Positions 8,956-17,002 of a stretch of DNA of 64,000 bases are shown piece by piece (the first letter of the stretch is position 1; every line of letters starts with the position of its first letter). The notes below the pieces were generated by a model. The model searched no databases and was not told the origin of the DNA. It saw nothing but the letters and a program-made list of their open reading frames with translations. Source of the stretch: Ravibacter sp964559125 (GTDB lineage: Bacteria; Bacteroidota; Bacteroidia; Cytophagales; Spirosomataceae). Position numbers and translations under genes: made by a program. The stretch lies in the NCBI GenBank assembly GCA_964559125.1, contig CAZLGW010000010.1, positions 1 to 64,000 of the forward strand, written 5' to 3'.

Positions 8956-9816
8956 TTAATAAGCTTTCAGACTTAGATCCAGGCTTTTGACCTGGTGCGT
9001 CAGGGCTCCGCTCGAAATTCCGTCCACACCTGTTTCCGCGATCCCGCGTATATTTTCTTTGGTAATATTGCCTGATGCTTCGGTCTCAAAACGGCCTCCG
9101 ATCCGTTTTACCGCTTCGCGCATGTCTTCGGGCGAAAAATTATCCAGCATAACGATATCCACGCCACCGGTACGCAAAACCTCATCCACTTCCTCCAGGT
9201 TCCTGGTTTCTATTTCTATCTTAAGGTCTTTACCCGTTTGCCGGAGGTATTCTCTTGTTTTCAGGATCGCAGCCTCAATACCGCCCGCATAGTCTATATG
9301 ATTGTCTTTAAGCATGATCATATCATAAAGTCCCATACGATGGTTATGCGCTCCCCCGATAACAGTAGCCATTTTTTCAAATATCCTGAAGTTGGGGGTG
9401 GTTTTACGGGTATCGAGGAGCTTTACCGGGAGATCGCCTATCAGGGAGACCATTTCTCTTGTGTGAGTGGCAATCCCGCTCATACGCTGCATAATATTGA
9501 GAACGAGCCTTTCCGCTTTCAGAATGGATCGTGCGCTGCCTGATACTGTCAATACGATGTCGCCGACCCTTATAGCATCTCCGTCATGCAGCATCTGCAT
9601 AATGACGAGTGCGGGGTCTACTTCCCGGAAAACTTCAATGCCGACTGATGCGCCGGCAAGGATCCCCTCCTGTTTGACCAATAGTTTCGCTTTTTCCTGC
9701 CGCCCCGCCGGTACGGAAGCGAGCGACGAATGATCTCCGTCGGCGACATCTTCTTCGAGCGCCAGCCTGATAAGATCTGTAACCCTGCGCGGATTTACTT
9801 CAACACAGCTCATCAC
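8956..9816 (-). CDS. nadC: nicotinate-nucleotide pyrophosphorylase (carboxylating)
   Basis: Quinolinate phosphoribosyltransferase, which converts quinolinate and PRPP to nicotinate mononucleotide in de novo NAD synthesis in the cytoplasm. The family signatures are present: LDTRKTTPNFR, AHNHRMGLYDMIMLKDNH, the EIETRNLEEVDE strand, MLDNFSPE and a C-terminal SSGALTH. The 285-286 residues fit the family. The frame starts at GTG 9816 and ATG follows immediately at 9813; ATG is the likelier start. The GTG overlaps the stop of the nuoJ-like gene (TAGTG), so the two are almost certainly co-transcribed. A second NAD gene, nadE, is at 36.3 kb. Confidence 0.96.
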   Translation of the reverse strand: MMSCVEVNPRRVTDLIRLALEEDVADGDHSSLASVPAGRQEKAKLLVKQEGILAGASVGIEVFREVDPALVIMQMLHDGDAIRVGDIVLTVSGSARSILKAERLVLNIMQRMSGIATHTREMVSLIGDLPVKLLDTRKTTPNFRIFEKMATVIGGAHNHRMGLYDMIMLKDNHIDYAGGIEAAILKTREYLRQTGKDLKIEIETRNLEEVDEVLRTGGVDIVMLDNFSPEDMREAVKRIGGRFETEASGNITKENIRGIAETGVDGISSGALTHQVKSLDLSLKAY

Positions 9817-10352
9817 TAAAAATGCCTTTCACCGACCTCTCTTTTTCCAAGCAGAACGGCGCCTATCATGGCTACGAGCAGAAGGATCGCCGCCAGCTCA
9901 AACGGCAGTATATAGTCTTTAAACAATACTTTACCCAGGTTCTCCACCATACCGGTCTGGGAGTTAAAATTAGCAGGATCGACTCCCGTCAGCCGGGTCT
10001 GGAGATAAGCGCCGAGAAGGATCACAAATAAGGTTCCCCCGACAATAGCCCCGGCCAGCCTGGCCAGCATCGGGTTTTTGCCGTATTCTTCCGCTTTCAT
10101 GTTCAGGAACATGATCACGAACAGGAACAGCACCATGATGGCTCCCGCATAGACAATTATATTGACTGCCGCCAGGAACTGTGCATTCAAAAGAATATAA
10201 TGCCCCGATAACGTAAAGAATGTAAGAATAAGGTACAATACGCTGTGAACGGGGTTTTTAGAGACAATCACCATCAGGGCGCTCAGTACCGTCAGAAATG
10301 CCAGGAAAAAAAACAGTGTTTTGGTTGAGTCCTGTATCAGTAATTCATTCAT
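9816..10352 (-). CDS. nuoJ: NADH-quinone oxidoreductase subunit J-like protein
   Basis: Membrane subunit of respiratory complex I involved in proton translocation. Start set at ATG 10352 (MNELLIQDSTKTLFFF), not the upstream in-frame ATG at 10394, because the family begins close to the first helix. Five hydrophobic helices are visible. The third contains the hallmark VYAGAIMVLFLFVIMFLNM, and the conserved NPVHSVLYLIL segment precedes it. The length of 178 residues is usual. It overlaps nadC downstream, and no other nuo gene is in the window, which is odd because nuoJ normally lies inside the nuoA-N operon. It may be a displaced or an extra copy. Confidence 0.9.
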   Translation of the reverse strand: MNELLIQDSTKTLFFFLAFLTVLSALMVIVSKNPVHSVLYLILTFFTLSGHYILLNAQFLAAVNIIVYAGAIMVLFLFVIMFLNMKAEEYGKNPMLARLAGAIVGGTLFVILLGAYLQTRLTGVDPANFNSQTGMVENLGKVLFKDYILPFELAAILLLVAMIGAVLLGKREVGERHF

Positions 10353-10420
10353 GACCAGATGTCGGTATTCAATACGGTTTAATTGGATGGGCAAAGATAA
10401 TTATTATTTTTAGCTATCAG

Positions 10421-12010
10421 CTATACAGGCTCTTTGGTCCATTGGTTGTTAACCAGTCTCAGGATACCGGCCGGGTTACTGTTCTGCAGTTCGGCCGGCA
10501 GCAGCGAATCATCCCAGTCCTGGAAAGACTGCGGCCTGGTGAAACGGTAAATGGCGTGGCGGCCTACAGAAGTGAACCTTGCGTCGGTCGCCGCGGGGAA
10601 AGGCCCTCCGTGGTGCATGGAAGGACATACTTCAACCCCTGTAGGAACACCATTCATGATAAACCTTCCTGCCTTGCGCGCCAGCAGTCTTACGAGCCCG
10701 GGAACGGCAGCGGCTTCAGCAGGGTCGGCAAACAGCGACACGGTCAGTTGGCCTTTCAGCCGGGTAACTGCATTTTCAAGCTCCTGCATATTCTCAAATT
10801 CAACCAGCAGCGAAAAAGGCCCGAATACTTCCTCGTGCAGGGAAGGGTTTTCGAGGAAAGTACGCCCGTCGACTTTAAGGATAGTCGCCGGCGCCTGGTT
10901 TTCTCCGTTGGAAGGTTGTTCCGTTCTGGCCAGCAGGCTTGTACCGGGTTGTGACGATGCATGTGCAACCAGGCGTTCATAGTTCTCACAAATTCCCCGG
11001 GTAAGCATTGTACCTTGCGCCACCAGCTCTATTTCCTTCCTGTAAGCGGCTTCAAAATCCGCATTATCGTCCGATCTGAGAATAAAAACAAGACCTGGAT
11101 TGGTACAGAACTGTCCTACGCCCAACGTAACCGAGCCGGCCAGGGTTTTGGCCAGCTGTTCTTTTCTGGCAGCAAGGGTTTCGGGCAATATGACTACGGG
11201 GTTGACGCTGCCCATTTCGGCAAAGACCGGTATAGGTTCTTCACGCTCCTGTCCGAGCTTATAGAGGGCCATGCCACCTTTAAGAGAACCCGTGAACCCT
11301 ACCGCCTTTGTAACCGGATGCTTCACCAGGGCGGTCCCTACTTCGTGGCCGGAGTCATACAACATGGAAAAAACGCCTTCCGGCATACCCGTTTTCTGCG
11401 CAGCGGCCACGATAGCCTGGGCGGTAAGGTCGCTCACGCCGGGGTGTGCCGGATGAGCTTTTACGATTACGGGGTTACCTGCTGCCAGGGCGGGACCGGT
11501 GTCTACTCCTGCTACGGAATAGGCAAACGGGAAGTTACTGGAGCCGAAAACCACTACCGGGCCCAGGGGGACATGCATTTTCCTGAGGTCGGGTTTCGGT
11601 GCAGGCGAACGGTCGGGTATGGCTGTATCGATACAAGCGTCTACCCACGATCCTTCCTCGATCAGGTCTGCAAACTGTGTCAGCTGGTTGATCGTACGTC
11701 CCCGCTCTCCCTGCAGCCTTGCCATCGGCAGACCGGTTTCGAGATGGGCCCTTTCCAGGAGCTCATCTCCAAGCGAGCTGATTTCCGTGCAGATAGCTCT
11801 CAGAAAGGCAGCGCGTTTTGTCGCCGGCAGTGAGCCGAAAGGCAGCGCTGCCTCGTCGGCCAGCCTCATAGCCGATTCTATTTCAGCCGAAGTAGCCTGG
11901 TAAAAAACCTCGGGGAGGTAAGCGTTTTGCGAGGGTACGTAAGATTTAAACGAGTTTTGTCCTTCGGCCGAAAGCTGGTAGCCGATAAAATTTTTTCCTT
12001 GAATAGCCAT
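10421..12010 (-). CDS. aldehyde dehydrogenase, alpha-ketoglutarate semialdehyde (2,5-dioxovalerate) type
   Basis: NAD(P)-dependent aldehyde dehydrogenase of 529 residues that resembles the ketoglutarate-semialdehyde dehydrogenases acting at the end of pentose, sugar-acid and hydroxyproline catabolism. Seen directly: the cofactor region VVVFGSSNFPFAYSVAG (about 152-168), the general base Glu in PVFAEMGSVNP (E265) and the catalytic Cys in VGQFCTNPG (C302). The family assignment rests on the N-terminal IGYQLSAEG segment and the long C-terminus with PTGVEVCPSMHHGGPFPA. No other genes of those pathways flank it, so the natural substrate is uncertain. It is 32 bases downstream of the MoxR gene on the same strand and 68 bases upstream of nuoJ. 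Confidence 0.88.
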   Translation of the reverse strand: MAIQGKNFIGYQLSAEGQNSFKSYVPSQNAYLPEVFYQATSAEIESAMRLADEAALPFGSLPATKRAAFLRAICTEISSLGDELLERAHLETGLPMARLQGERGRTINQLTQFADLIEEGSWVDACIDTAIPDRSPAPKPDLRKMHVPLGPVVVFGSSNFPFAYSVAGVDTGPALAAGNPVIVKAHPAHPGVSDLTAQAIVAAAQKTGMPEGVFSMLYDSGHEVGTALVKHPVTKAVGFTGSLKGGMALYKLGQEREEPIPVFAEMGSVNPVVILPETLAARKEQLAKTLAGSVTLGVGQFCTNPGLVFILRSDDNADFEAAYRKEIELVAQGTMLTRGICENYERLVAHASSQPGTSLLARTEQPSNGENQAPATILKVDGRTFLENPSLHEEVFGPFSLLVEFENMQELENAVTRLKGQLTVSLFADPAEAAAVPGLVRLLARKAGRFIMNGVPTGVEVCPSMHHGGPFPAATDARFTSVGRHAIYRFTRPQSFQDWDDSLLPAELQNSNPAGILRLVNNQWTKEPV

Positions 12011-12042
12011 TATTTAAATACTGATGAAACGGTTTCTTTAAA

Positions 12043-13005
12043 TCAGAGAAGGCGCTCTATGATCTGATCCACGCTGATCCCTTCGGCTTCTGCCTTGAAA
12101 TTGCGAACGATACGGTGCCGGAGCACTGCTTTTGCAGTCTGCCTCACGTCTTCAATATCGGGTGAATATTTCCCCGTCAGCAATGCGTTGCACTTAGCGG
12201 TAAGGATCAGCGCCTGGGAAGCACGCGGCCCGGCGCCCCATTCGAGGTAGTCGTTTGCGGCCTGAGTGGCCCCGGCCGAACGCGGGCGCGTTTTCTGGAC
12301 CAGCCTGACCGCATATTCCACCACGTTATTGGTAACAGGTACCCGGCGGATCAGTTGCTGGAAGTATTGTATCTGTTCGCCGCTAAGCACCTGCATTACC
12401 TTTTCTTTCGTTTCCGAAGTGGTTTGCTGTACAATACGTACTTCTTCTTCATAAGAAGGGTAATCGAGCGTTACCATAAACATAAAACGGTCGAGCTGCG
12501 CTTCCGGCAGCGGGTAGGTGCCTTCCTGCTCGATAGGATTTTGCGTAGCAAGCACAAAGAAAGGCTGAGGCAGACCGTGTTTCTGTCCGCCGATGGTAAC
12601 GGCATATTCCTGCATGGCTTCCAACAGCGCCGACTGGGTTTTAGGCGGGGTACGGTTAATCTCGTCGGCCAGGATGATATTGGAGAAAACCGGCCCCTTG
12701 ATAAACTTGAAATTCCTGTTTTGATCCAGCGTCTCAGAACCCAGTATATCGGAAGGCATCAGATCCGGTGTAAACTGGATCCTGTTGAAAGTCAGATCGA
12801 GGGAAGACGCGATGGTCTGGATCAGGAGGGTTTTGGCCAGTCCCGGCACGCCGACCAGGAGGCAGTGCCCCTGACAGAAAATTGCCGTAAGAAGCAGTCT
12901 TACCACTTCATCCTGGCCTACAATCACCTTTCCGATTTCCTTTCTCAGCTCTTCATAAGCCGTCTTGAGCGCGTCTGCTGCTTCTACGTCAGATTTATAA
13001 CTCAC
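12043..13005 (-). CDS. MoxR-family AAA+ ATPase
   Basis: Chaperone-like ATPase of 320 residues. Visible motifs are Walker A GVPGLAKT (52-59), Walker B ILADEINR (about 111-118), the sensor-1 region ATQNPIEQEGTYPLPEAQLDRF and a C-terminal lid domain. MoxR proteins usually work with DUF58 and von Willebrand A-domain proteins (Bat operon) in maturing envelope or enzyme complexes; none is encoded next to this one. The neighbour downstream is the aldehyde dehydrogenase. The 5' flank is the repeat-rich gap 13006-13361, which must hold the promoter. Confidence 0.92.
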   Translation of the reverse strand: MSYKSDVEAADALKTAYEELRKEIGKVIVGQDEVVRLLLTAIFCQGHCLLVGVPGLAKTLLIQTIASSLDLTFNRIQFTPDLMPSDILGSETLDQNRNFKFIKGPVFSNIILADEINRTPPKTQSALLEAMQEYAVTIGGQKHGLPQPFFVLATQNPIEQEGTYPLPEAQLDRFMFMVTLDYPSYEEEVRIVQQTTSETKEKVMQVLSGEQIQYFQQLIRRVPVTNNVVEYAVRLVQKTRPRSAGATQAANDYLEWGAGPRASQALILTAKCNALLTGKYSPDIEDVRQTAKAVLRHRIVRNFKAEAEGISVDQIIERLL

Positions 13006-13361
13006 TGTATATAAACTATTAAAGGTTCAAAACAGGGGCAATAAAGAAAGATAGAAACCCTGTCCATTTTTCACCGCTTACAAAAGAAAGGAACTTATCG
13101 AACTTCTCCAAGCTATCAGTTGTCAGAATCGGCTATCAGCTGTCAGAAATCAGCTATCAGAACGTTTGACTCTGACAGCTTATCTTACACGACTTACTAT
13201 CGATGACAACCGGCTGACAGCTGATAGCCGATAGCTGACATCTCAAATTACAATTAAACTGGATCAATTATAAATTAAATAAGGCGTTCATGTAAAAACA
13301 CCATTTCTTCAGTCATTGTAGTTGTTAACCTTGAATACATCATTTTTACTATTTACAGATC
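13006..13361. repeat. gap with CTATCAGCTGTCAG-type inverted repeats
   Basis: No gene is seen. A 17-bp perfect inverted repeat has arms at 13130-13146 (cggctatcagctgtcag) and 13214-13230, extended by near-identical flanks to about 26 bp. Between and beside the arms are further partial copies of ctatcag and tgtcag. The structure could fold into a long hairpin. Related short pieces appear at about 10411-10431 and 25117-25147. A TAACCTTG at 13326-13333 is a weak -7 candidate for the following gene. Confidence 0.6.
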
Positions 13362-14759
13362 ATGGAAAATACCTCAAGAAGAAACTTTCTTAAAAATCTG
13401 AGTATCCTGGCAGCAGGTATGAATATACCTTTGCCTTCTGATGCCTTCGGCGTGAACAAGAAGCTGAAGGTATTGCTGGTAGGCACGGGCGTCAGGGGCT
13501 CTTCCTTCTGGGGGCAACGCCTGGTGAGGCAGTATTCCGACATCCTCGAGTTTGTCGCACTGTCTGATATCAACCCCGGCCGGCTGGCCTATGCCAAACA
13601 GTATATGGGGGTGAACTGCCCGACCTATGTGGATTTTGACAAGGCGCTCAAAGAAACGAAGCCCGACCTGGTAATAGTAACTACTGTAGATGCTACCCAC
13701 CACGAATTTATAGTCAAAGGCCTGAAGAACGGATGTGATGTCATCACCGAGAAGCCGATGACCACAGACGCGGAGAAATGCCAGCTTATCCTGGATGCCG
13801 AGAAAGCATCTAATAAAAAGCTCCTGGTAGGCTTTAACTACCGTTGGAGTCCCTATGTTACAAAAGTCAAGGAATTACTGGCTGCCAATGCGGTAGGCAA
13901 AATTACTTCTGTCGATTTCAACTGGTACCTCAACATTCATCATGGTTCTTCCTATTTCCGCCGCTGGCATGGTCTTATGAATAAGGGAGGCTCATTGTGG
14001 GTACACAAGGCTTCACACCATTTTGACCTTCTCAACTGGTGGATCGACAGCGATCCTGAAGAGGTTTTCGCCTACGGGGCGCTGGAGCATTATGGGAAAA
14101 ACGGCCCTTTCAGAGGAAAAAGCTGCCGGAGTTGTGTACACAAAAATGATTGCAAATACTATTGGGATATTACCAAAAGCAATCACGATATGAAGATGTA
14201 TGTGGAGAATGAGCGCCATGACGGCTATGTAAGAGATGGTTGCGTTTATCGTGAAGAAATAGATATTTTCGATAAAATGTCGGCTCAGATCAAATATGCC
14301 AATGATGTAGTGGTGAATTACTCACTTACCACTTATTCACCTTATGAAGGCTGGAAAGTTGCGTTCAACGGGAGTGAAGGTAGGATAGAGGCCTGGCTCG
14401 ATATTCCGTTTATGAAGAACGAACAGCTCGACCAGGCAGCCCTTCATGCGGCAGAAATGAACCAGAGCGGTAAGTCTGACGTCATCAACGAGCCTGTTGT
14501 CGTGCATAAGAATTTTGAAGAGTTTAAGATCATACAGGTAACCAGCGAACGCGCCGGGCATGGGGGAGGAGACAGGAGATTACAGGATAAGCTTTTTAAA
14601 AACCCGGATGCCGCCGATCCGCTTAAACACGCGGCCGGAATCCGTGATGGCGCTATGGCGATACTGATAGGAATAGCGGCCCGGAAGAGCATTCAGACCA
14701 ACCAACCCGTCAAAATCGGGAGCCTCACTTCCCTGAAGCCGAGTGTGAAGAGATTGTAA
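13362..14759 (+). CDS. Gfo/Idh/MocA family oxidoreductase, Tat-exported
   Basis: NAD(P)-dependent sugar or cyclitol oxidoreductase, or glycosidase-like, of 465 residues. A twin-arginine motif (SRRNFLKN, residues 5-12) and hydrophobic stretch at the N-terminus point to Tat export with bound cofactor, as known for many Bacteroidota members of this family. The Rossmann glycine motif is VGTGVRG (40-46) and the conserved EKPMTTD lies at 130-136. An unusual segment around 254-263 has three cysteines (CRSCVHKNDC) followed by a further Cys in DGCVYRE, which could bind a metal or form disulphides after export. The substrate is unknown. A bidirectional terminator follows directly. Confidence 0.9.
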   Translation: MENTSRRNFLKNLSILAAGMNIPLPSDAFGVNKKLKVLLVGTGVRGSSFWGQRLVRQYSDILEFVALSDINPGRLAYAKQYMGVNCPTYVDFDKALKETKPDLVIVTTVDATHHEFIVKGLKNGCDVITEKPMTTDAEKCQLILDAEKASNKKLLVGFNYRWSPYVTKVKELLAANAVGKITSVDFNWYLNIHHGSSYFRRWHGLMNKGGSLWVHKASHHFDLLNWWIDSDPEEVFAYGALEHYGKNGPFRGKSCRSCVHKNDCKYYWDITKSNHDMKMYVENERHDGYVRDGCVYREEIDIFDKMSAQIKYANDVVVNYSLTTYSPYEGWKVAFNGSEGRIEAWLDIPFMKNEQLDQAALHAAEMNQSGKSDVINEPVVVHKNFEEFKIIQVTSERAGHGGGDRRLQDKLFKNPDAADPLKHAAGIRDGAMAILIGIAARKSIQTNQPVKIGSLTSLKPSVKRL

Positions 14760-14764
14760 ATAAA

Positions 14765-14797
14765 AATCCCCCGCAAATGAAATCTGCGGGGGATTTT
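14765..14797. terminator. bidirectional terminator
   Basis: Arms aatcccccgca and tgcgggggatt enclose a short AT-rich loop, with flanking A and T runs. It separates the convergent Gfo/Idh/MocA and LysM genes. Confidence 0.9.
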
Positions 14798-14839
14798 TTT
14801 ATTGGCGGGGGAGCCTTTGCTTTTGAATCTAAAAGAATG

Positions 14840-15295
14840 TTACAGCGCGGGGATGCGAAGCACTTGTCCCGGATAAATCTTATCGGGGTGTGTCAGCATA
14901 GGTTTGTTGGCTTCGAAAATAACAGGGTATTTGTTTGCATTTCCGTAGTACTGCTTCGCAATTTTAGACAGGGTATCACCCGACACTACAGTATAAAACT
15001 GCGCTTCAGCCTGCGGGTCAGCCACCGTTAACCGGTTGTCGACTACTTCAACTCCTTCTACGTTTCCGACAGCAAGTGCAATTTTCTCGGAATCTTCCTG
15101 GGTAGCCACTTCTCCTTCCAGCGTTACGGTGTCACCTGAAGTCTTGACGGTAAGGCTGTTATAGGCTAGTCCCAGAGATTTTACATGGGCAAGAAGAGAA
15201 CTTGCTCTGAGCGGTTCCGCTTCCGGGGTAGGAGCGGCCTCTTCTTTCTTAAATACTTTTTCTCCTACTCCTTTCAAAAATGATAGCAATCCCAT
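14840..15295 (-). CDS. BON and LysM domain protein (YgaU/Kbp-like)
   Basis: Protein of 151 residues with a short N-terminal helix rich in Lys and Glu, a BON domain at about 35-92 (TVKTSGDTVTLEGEVATQED) and a C-terminal LysM domain at about 99-150 (YTVVSGDTLSKIAKQYYG ... PGQVLRIP). This architecture is that of E. coli YgaU/Kbp, a cytoplasmic potassium-binding protein. No signal peptide is seen, in agreement with a cytoplasmic location. It stands alone between a convergent gene and a gene on the same strand that begins more than 1.2 kb away, so it probably has its own promoter. The potassium role is by family analogy only. Confidence 0.88.
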   Translation of the reverse strand: MGLLSFLKGVGEKVFKKEEAAPTPEAEPLRASSLLAHVKSLGLAYNSLTVKTSGDTVTLEGEVATQEDSEKIALAVGNVEGVEVVDNRLTVADPQAEAQFYTVVSGDTLSKIAKQYYGNANKYPVIFEANKPMLTHPDKIYPGQVLRIPAL

Positions 15296-15403
15296 TTGAT
15301 TAATGATTAAAAGTTAAAAATTTGATACTGATGCTTCAACACTTTCAAAGCTAGTTCAAAATAGCGGTTGGCACAATGGTTAGACCGGAAAATAACAAAG
15401 GGG

Positions 15404-16510
15404 TCACACCCTGGCGGAAAAAGGTAAAATCGTGTCGATAGCTTCATGAAAATCCCCATCACAGGCTTTGATCCCCGAAAAACCGGGAAATGACAGCGCT
15501 ATGGGAATATCTTTTTCGAGGTTGAGCCGTTCCAGCCTGACTGTCAGGCAGGTTCCGTTTTCCTGCAGCCATTTCCCAAGGTACTCCTGCTCGGTCTGAC
15601 CGGGAGTAGGCACCAGCAGCGCCTTCTTCCGTAAAACAGCCAGGTCCATCAGTGTAGAATATCCGCTCCTGCATATAACAAGTTCCGAACTCTGAATAGC
15701 ATCCTGCAGGGTTGAAGTACCTAAATAGGAATGATATACGATATGAGGAGGCAATTCTTCAGGCGATGCGCTGCCGGGGCTTCCTGCAGCTACTATAAAG
15801 CGGTATTGCGGCAGTGCTGAAGCCTGCTTAAGCAAGACTTTTTCAAACAGGCTACGGGTAGGTTCCGGGCCCGAAATCAATACCAGTATCTGGCCGGGCG
15901 TTTCCGCCGCCTCTTCTGCCCGTGCGGAAAACTGCGAAAGCCACCCTATATACCTGGCATTCCCGGGGATTGTTCCGGGATGGGAAAGAATTCCGCCCAG
16001 GCTGTTACTGCCGGGATTATCCACGACCCAGCAGGCTGTAAATTGACCGAGCAGATTGTAATGCAATTTTTTTAAAATACTGTCGGCGGCTTTACCCATT
16101 CCCGAAATAACCTGTAGCTGGTGGGTGAGAATCACCGAACGAACCTTCTCAGAATAAAGTCCGTAGCGATTGTCGGAGATGACCAGGTCGAAATGCTCTG
16201 ACCGTAGCAGTTCATGAAGCCAACGCTTTTCCCTGCGGATGGCACGCAGGATCTTCGGCACCTGTCCCAGGATGCGCAGTGTAAAACTGCTCCTTATCCG
16301 GCCGTAGCTCACCCGGTAACCGGAGAGTGGAAGGACGCTTATTTCCGGCAGGTTAGCTTCCAGGACTGCCGCTACCTTACCTTCACCGGCCATTACTACC
16401 TCATGGCCGGCGTTGAGCAGGTATTTCACAACCGGCAGACAGCGCGTGGCATGGCCGAGTCCCCAGTCAAGGGGGACTACCAGTATCCGGAGTTTTTTGT
16501 CGGTAGTCAA
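15404..16510 (-). CDS. MurG-like glycosyltransferase (family 28/GT-B)
   Basis: Protein of 368 residues with a GT-B fold pattern. The N-terminal segment LRILVVPLDWGLGHATR (8-24) has the glycine-rich GLGHATR loop typical of MurG-type and diacylglycerol-type glycosyltransferases. The C-terminal half has VLISGPEPTRS and the acceptor/UDP-sugar site pattern ELVICRSGYSTLMDLAVL with LVPTPGQTEQEYLG. Such genes in Bacteroidota are often annotated as UDP-N-acetylglucosamine:LPS transferase-like proteins of unknown acceptor. No signal peptide; likely peripheral on the inner membrane face. It stands alone, and the 5' flank is repeat DNA. Confidence 0.8.
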   Translation of the reverse strand: MTTDKKLRILVVPLDWGLGHATRCLPVVKYLLNAGHEVVMAGEGKVAAVLEANLPEISVLPLSGYRVSYGRIRSSFTLRILGQVPKILRAIRREKRWLHELLRSEHFDLVISDNRYGLYSEKVRSVILTHQLQVISGMGKAADSILKKLHYNLLGQFTACWVVDNPGSNSLGGILSHPGTIPGNARYIGWLSQFSARAEEAAETPGQILVLISGPEPTRSLFEKVLLKQASALPQYRFIVAAGSPGSASPEELPPHIVYHSYLGTSTLQDAIQSSELVICRSGYSTLMDLAVLRKKALLVPTPGQTEQEYLGKWLQENGTCLTVRLERLNLEKDIPIALSFPGFSGIKACDGDFHEAIDTILPFSARV

Positions 16511-17002
16511 CGGGCTTCCTGATTTTTTACGCAGATTCCAGCGCCTGGCCTGGTACCTGTTCGGGCGCTAAAATGTGAATTAATCGAGAAAAAGAAAAGA
16601 TGGATTCTGACCGCAAAGGTACAAAGACTATACAAAAAACTTTGCGAAACCTCTGCGTACTCCGCGCCCTTTGCGGTAAAAAATAACCGCCAAGGTCGCG
16701 ATGGACGCAAAGAATGCGCAAAGCGTAACTCCCCGGAAGGCGAAATCCTTGTTGGGAAATATTTTTTCGCTCTTCGGAAAGTACTGTTTGGCAGGGTTGA
16801 AAGATAGCAGGTATTTGCATTGAGTTCCTTTAGCGGACGTCCGGGCATTTTTGCCTGGTATTCCTTTTAATTCTGTGAGATACCCCCACGACGAAACCTG
16901 ACCCCAATAATGCATTCAAATCATCCTGCACCACCATCCCGGCGTGGCGCTGCAACGGGAACTCGCTCCGACATTCACTTTTCACAAAAAAATACAGATG
17001 CT
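16511..17002. repeat. repeat-bearing gap upstream of the second T9SS gene
   Basis: At about 16613-16726 is a dispersed repeat containing cctctgcgtactccgcgccc and accgccaagg, the reverse relative of the copy at 105-155. At 16752-16779 is a 28-base island (ttgggaaatattttttcgct followed by cttcggaa) matched at 24 of 28 positions by 20894-20921. No gene is supported, although short open frames run through the repeats. Confidence 0.55.

Noticed and set aside
10961..11833. 290-codon plus-strand open frame
   Set aside because: Opposite the aldehyde dehydrogenase, whose catalytic residues are intact; shadow frame.
16527..16915. several 95-113-codon minus-strand frames before the glycosyltransferase
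   Set aside because: They run through dispersed repeat DNA and overlap each other in different frames.
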